Positions 63,650-64,000 of a stretch of 64,000 nucleotides of DNA are shown here, piece after piece. Made by a program: the position numbers and the translations under genes. This stretch comes from Deinococcus cellulosilyticus NBRC 106333 = KACC 11606 (GTDB taxonomy: Bacteria; Deinococcota; Deinococci; Deinococcales; Deinococcaceae). How positions within the stretch are numbered: position 1 is the first letter of the stretch; every line of letters starts with the position of its first letter. The notes under the pieces are model-generated. The model was not told the origin of the DNA and made no database searches. It saw only the letters and a list, made by a program, of their open reading frames with translations. The stretch spans positions 1 to 64,000 of the forward strand of contig NZ_BJXB01000009.1 in NCBI RefSeq assembly GCF_007990775.1. The letters are read 5' to 3'.

Positions 63650-64000
63650 GCAGGCTTTGCGGCATTTGCATGCCTGGCAGGATCAGGGCATGACCCCCTG
63701 TTCCGTTGAGGACTTTTCTGAAACCCTGTTGAACACACTGGCAGGGGCAGGGTGGGCACCCTCAGCGTGGAGGAACGGTGCGATCGACAGCCAAACCTGG
63801 GGCAGGTGCAATCAGCTCGTTCCGTCCTGCCATGTCCACCCCCTGAAGGCCAATCCATCGGGGCTGCTGGCACCCTGGATCCTCCTTCAAAGCCCCAGCA
63901 GGCTGTCTTCAAAGAGGCTGCGGTTCAACGACATGGTTGCCACGGCGCCCCGGCTGCTGCAGCCACCCCCAACTGGGTGCGCACCACATGGGAGATGTCC
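63650..64000. other. Window end; unresolved open frame
   Basis: A plus-strand frame from ATG 63690 stays open to the window end (103 codons) but is not recognisable after the first 25 residues. It may be the start of a gene or decayed sequence. No other feature seen. Confidence 0.3.

Overview
The window looks like accessory DNA (plasmid or chromosomal island) from a Deinococcus-like bacterium. Three things suggest this: GC-rich coding sequence with ATG/GTG starts; many genes whose start codon lies about 12 nt after a TANNNT -10 box (leaderless transcripts, a recognised Deinococcus trait); and family content that includes a Thermus-type 7Fe ferredoxin, DUF305, DUF2933, DUF475 and a glucodextranase C-terminal module. 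No taxonomic search was possible. The dominant theme is metal homeostasis, mainly Zn/Cd/Pb on the left and Cu on the right.

Left part (about 1-28 kb): a PCuAC-like secreted protein with a flavoprotein; a response regulator; a ZntA/CadA-type ATPase; a CadC-like repressor; DUF475; DUF305/DUF3105; a frameshifted cytochrome P450; a ferredoxin; and a six-gene operon (ATPase with duplicated metal-binding domain, glutaredoxin, ArsR, lycopene cyclase, UppP, LspA) that resembles the Cupriavidus lead-resistance pbrABC arrangement. A CDF transporter ends this part. Four genes (two ATPases, P450, CDF) share one promoter design, with a TATMTGWA-N6-TWCAKATA operator overlapping the -10 box.

Middle (28-43 kb): a TPR protein; a broken AbiE-like toxin with its antitoxin; a DtxR/MntR-multicopper oxidase-ZIP operon with a perfect TTAGGCATGCCTAA operator; a GHKL ATPase and a PD-(D/E)XK-like nuclease that are one reading frame split by a single TAA; a broken MDR oxidoreductase; a CueO-like multicopper oxidase; and small secreted or membrane proteins.

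Right part (43-64 kb): a copper region with a CopB-like ATPase, a CsoR-like repressor, a four-helix Cys-rich copper-storage protein, DUF305, a cupredoxin with CcdA, an M50 protease and aldolase operon, and a UppP/Lnt operon. Ten promoters here carry a tandem TTTAC-N6-TTCAC box placed as in PhoB-type promoters (10 nt before a -10 box). One precedes the OmpR-type regulator at 43800, the obvious candidate regulator. Separate ATCCCCC-N3-GGGGGAT palindromes mark CsoR-type control of the CueO-like oxidase, copB and the DUF2933 operon.

Many genes are broken (acyltransferase, P450, lnt copy 1, two LysM-M23 peptidases, AbiEii-like, GHKL/nuclease, MDR oxidoreductase, IS3 and IS66 fragments). This indicates either a decaying replicon or uncorrected indels in the assembly. 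No rRNA, tRNA or CRISPR array was recognised.
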